A DNA stretch of 64,000 nucleotides from Enorma phocaeensis (GTDB lineage Bacteria; Actinomycetota; Coriobacteriia; Coriobacteriales; Coriobacteriaceae), in NCBI RefSeq assembly GCF_016901575.1, contig NZ_JACJKQ010000001.1, positions 186,001 through 250,000 of the forward strand, in the 5' to 3' direction. The notes beneath the pieces are model-generated. The model was not told where the DNA came from and searched no databases. It saw only the letters and a program-made list of their open reading frames with translations. Position numbers and translations under genes: made by a program. This document shows positions 62,826-64,000 of the stretch, piece by piece. How positions within the stretch are numbered: position 1 is the first letter of the stretch; every line of letters begins with the position of its first letter.

Positions 62826-64000
62826 ATGATTCTCTCTGTTGACAAGATCGAAAAGAGTTTTGGTGCCCGCACGCTGTTCAGCGGAGCTTCGTTTCAGGTC
62901 AATCCTGGCGATCGCTTTGCGCTCGTTGGCCCCAACGGTGCCGGCAAGACCACGCTGCTTAAAATCATCATGGGCATCGATGCGCCTGATTCCGGCTCTA
63001 TCACCTTTGCAAAAGACGTCAACGTCGGGTACCTCGAACAGGAGACCAAGCTCGCGAGCGACCGCGCGGTCATCGACGAGGTGACCGCTTCTGCGGTCGA
63101 AATCAAAGCCCTGGGTGAGCGCGCAGAGGAGCTTCAGCTTCAAATCGCCGAGGCGGGGGAGCGCGGCGAGGTCCCTGAATCGCTCATGAAGGAGTATGGA
63201 CACGTCCAGGACCGATTTGAACGCCTGGGCGGCTATGAGCTCGACAGCAACGCTCGCCAGATTCTTGCCGGACTTGGATTTCCGGTAAGCGAATTCAACA
63301 AGCCGTGCCGTGAGTTCTCCGGCGGATGGCAGATGCGCATCGCGCTGGCAAAGCTCTTTCTGCGCCACCCCGACCTTCTGCTCCTCGACGAGCCAACCAA
63401 CCACCTCGACCTTGAGAGTGTCCAATGGCTCCGCGGCTTCATTGCTGGCTACGAGGGCGCCGTGCTCATCGTTTCACACGACCGAGCCTTTATGGATGCC
63501 TGCGTCGACCACGTCGCCGCCATTGAAAACCGACGGGTGACCACCTATACCGGAAACTACAGCTCCTATCTCAAGCAGCGCGAGGACAACCTTGAGCAGA
63601 TGCGCGCCAAGCGTGCCGCCCAAGAGCGCGAGATCGCCCATATGCAGGTGTTTGTCGACAAGTTTCGCTACAAGCCGACCAAGGCGGCGCAAGCCCAGGA
63701 ACGCATGCGCCGCATCGAGCAGATCAAGAGCGAGCTCGTGATCTTGCCCGAGGGTCACAAGCATGTCGACTTCAAGTTTCCAGACCCTCCGCGCTCCGGC
63801 GACATGGTCGTCAAGCTCGAGGAGGTCTCAAAGTCCTACGGAGAGCACCACATCTACAGCGACATAGACCTTACGCTCTACCGAGGCGACCACGTCGCTC
63901 TAGTCGGTCCTAACGGAGCCGGCAAGTCGACCCTCATGAAGATGATTGCAGGAATCGAGCCCCCCACGTCCGGCTCTCGCGACCTTGGCGTGAACGTGGG
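62826..64000 (+). CDS. ABC-F family ATPase, 5' part
   Basis: At least 391 residues before the window ends. Two tandem ABC domains without membrane helices: first Walker A GPNGAGKT at 35-42, signature FSGGWQMR with Ser165, Walker B LLLLDEPTNHLD at about 187-198, linker with a charged arm (KQREDNLEQMRAKRAAQERE), then a second Walker A GPNGAGKS at 361-368. ABC-F proteins act on ribosomes, either as translation factors (EttA, Uup, YdiF types) or antibiotic-protection proteins. The linker FVDKFRYKPTKAAQAQER resembles the YdiF/Uup type, but subfamily cannot be fixed without the C-terminus. ATG 62826 is preceded by a weak GTAGGTG. Confidence 0.9.
   Translation, partial: MILSVDKIEKSFGARTLFSGASFQVNPGDRFALVGPNGAGKTTLLKIIMGIDAPDSGSITFAKDVNVGYLEQETKLASDRAVIDEVTASAVEIKALGERAEELQLQIAEAGERGEVPESLMKEYGHVQDRFERLGGYELDSNARQILAGLGFPVSEFNKPCREFSGGWQMRIALAKLFLRHPDLLLLDEPTNHLDLESVQWLRGFIAGYEGAVLIVSHDRAFMDACVDHVAAIENRRVTTYTGNYSSYLKQREDNLEQMRAKRAAQEREIAHMQVFVDKFRYKPTKAAQAQERMRRIEQIKSELVILPEGHKHVDFKFPDPPRSGDMVVKLEEVSKSYGEHHIYSDIDLTLYRGDHVALVGPNGAGKSTLMKMIAGIEPPTSGSRDLGVNV

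Overview
The window is about 60% GC, densely packed, mostly one-directional chromosomal housekeeping DNA. Gene order and content point to the actinobacterial class Coriobacteriia (Collinsella/Olsenella type). The evidence is frequent GTG and TTG starts, a CtpE-type P-ATPase, a tlyA-nadK-recN string, Firmicute-like synteny for rpsB-tsf-pyrH-frr-uppS-cdsA-dxr-rseP-ispG-proS, and a rod-shape mre operon. The assignment is inference from synteny; no rRNA is present. I see no phage, insertion sequence or CRISPR array.

Layout. (1) 1-5546, plus strand: end of a pepP-type peptidase, efp, an Asp23 gene, nusB, xseB, tlyA, nadK, recN. (2) 5543-14063, minus strand: a tightly coupled aromatic operon, transcribed aroF-tyrA-aroB-aroA-aroC-pheA-aroE::aroK-aroQ. 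It covers all seven shikimate steps plus the branches to tyrosine and phenylalanine, and AroE and AroK are one fused protein. A terminator-rich leader and a tRNA-Arg(CCG) lie upstream. (3) 14662-23300, plus: a CtpE-like P-type ATPase, aconitase, a zinc-ribbon membrane protein, a cyclophilin and a TPR membrane protein. (4) 23427-32878: mreB-mreC-mreD-PBP2-rodA elongasome genes followed by a DUF697-like gene and the radical SAM/DUF2344 pair. (5) 32994-37062: rplU-rpmA, then obg-nadD-yqeK-rsfS. (6) dinB on the minus strand, with a promoter that predicts a leaderless mRNA. (7) 38716-51180: rpsP-khpA-rimM-trmD-lepB, glyQ-glyS, rplS-rnhB, yraN-comM-dprA-trmFO-xerC. (8) 51404-61515: rpsB-tsf, then pyrH-frr-uppS-cdsA-dxr-rseP-ispG-proS (ribosome recycling, undecaprenyl carrier, phospholipid and MEP isoprenoid synthesis). 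(9) 61601-64000: three minus-strand tRNAs each followed by a terminator, a plus-strand tRNA-Val, a repeat-rich gene-poor stretch, and the start of an ABC-F ATPase that runs off the end.

Most genes are basic machinery: translation (efp, ribosomal proteins, tsf, frr, synthetases, tRNA modification), cell-wall elongation, aromatic amino acid synthesis and DNA repair. The least explained parts are the aro leader, an approximately 100-residue insert in the RseP-type protease that looks like a winged helix, four copies of a 22-24 bp element plus phased 20-21 bp repeats at 62382-62690, and a dyad between glyS and rplS.
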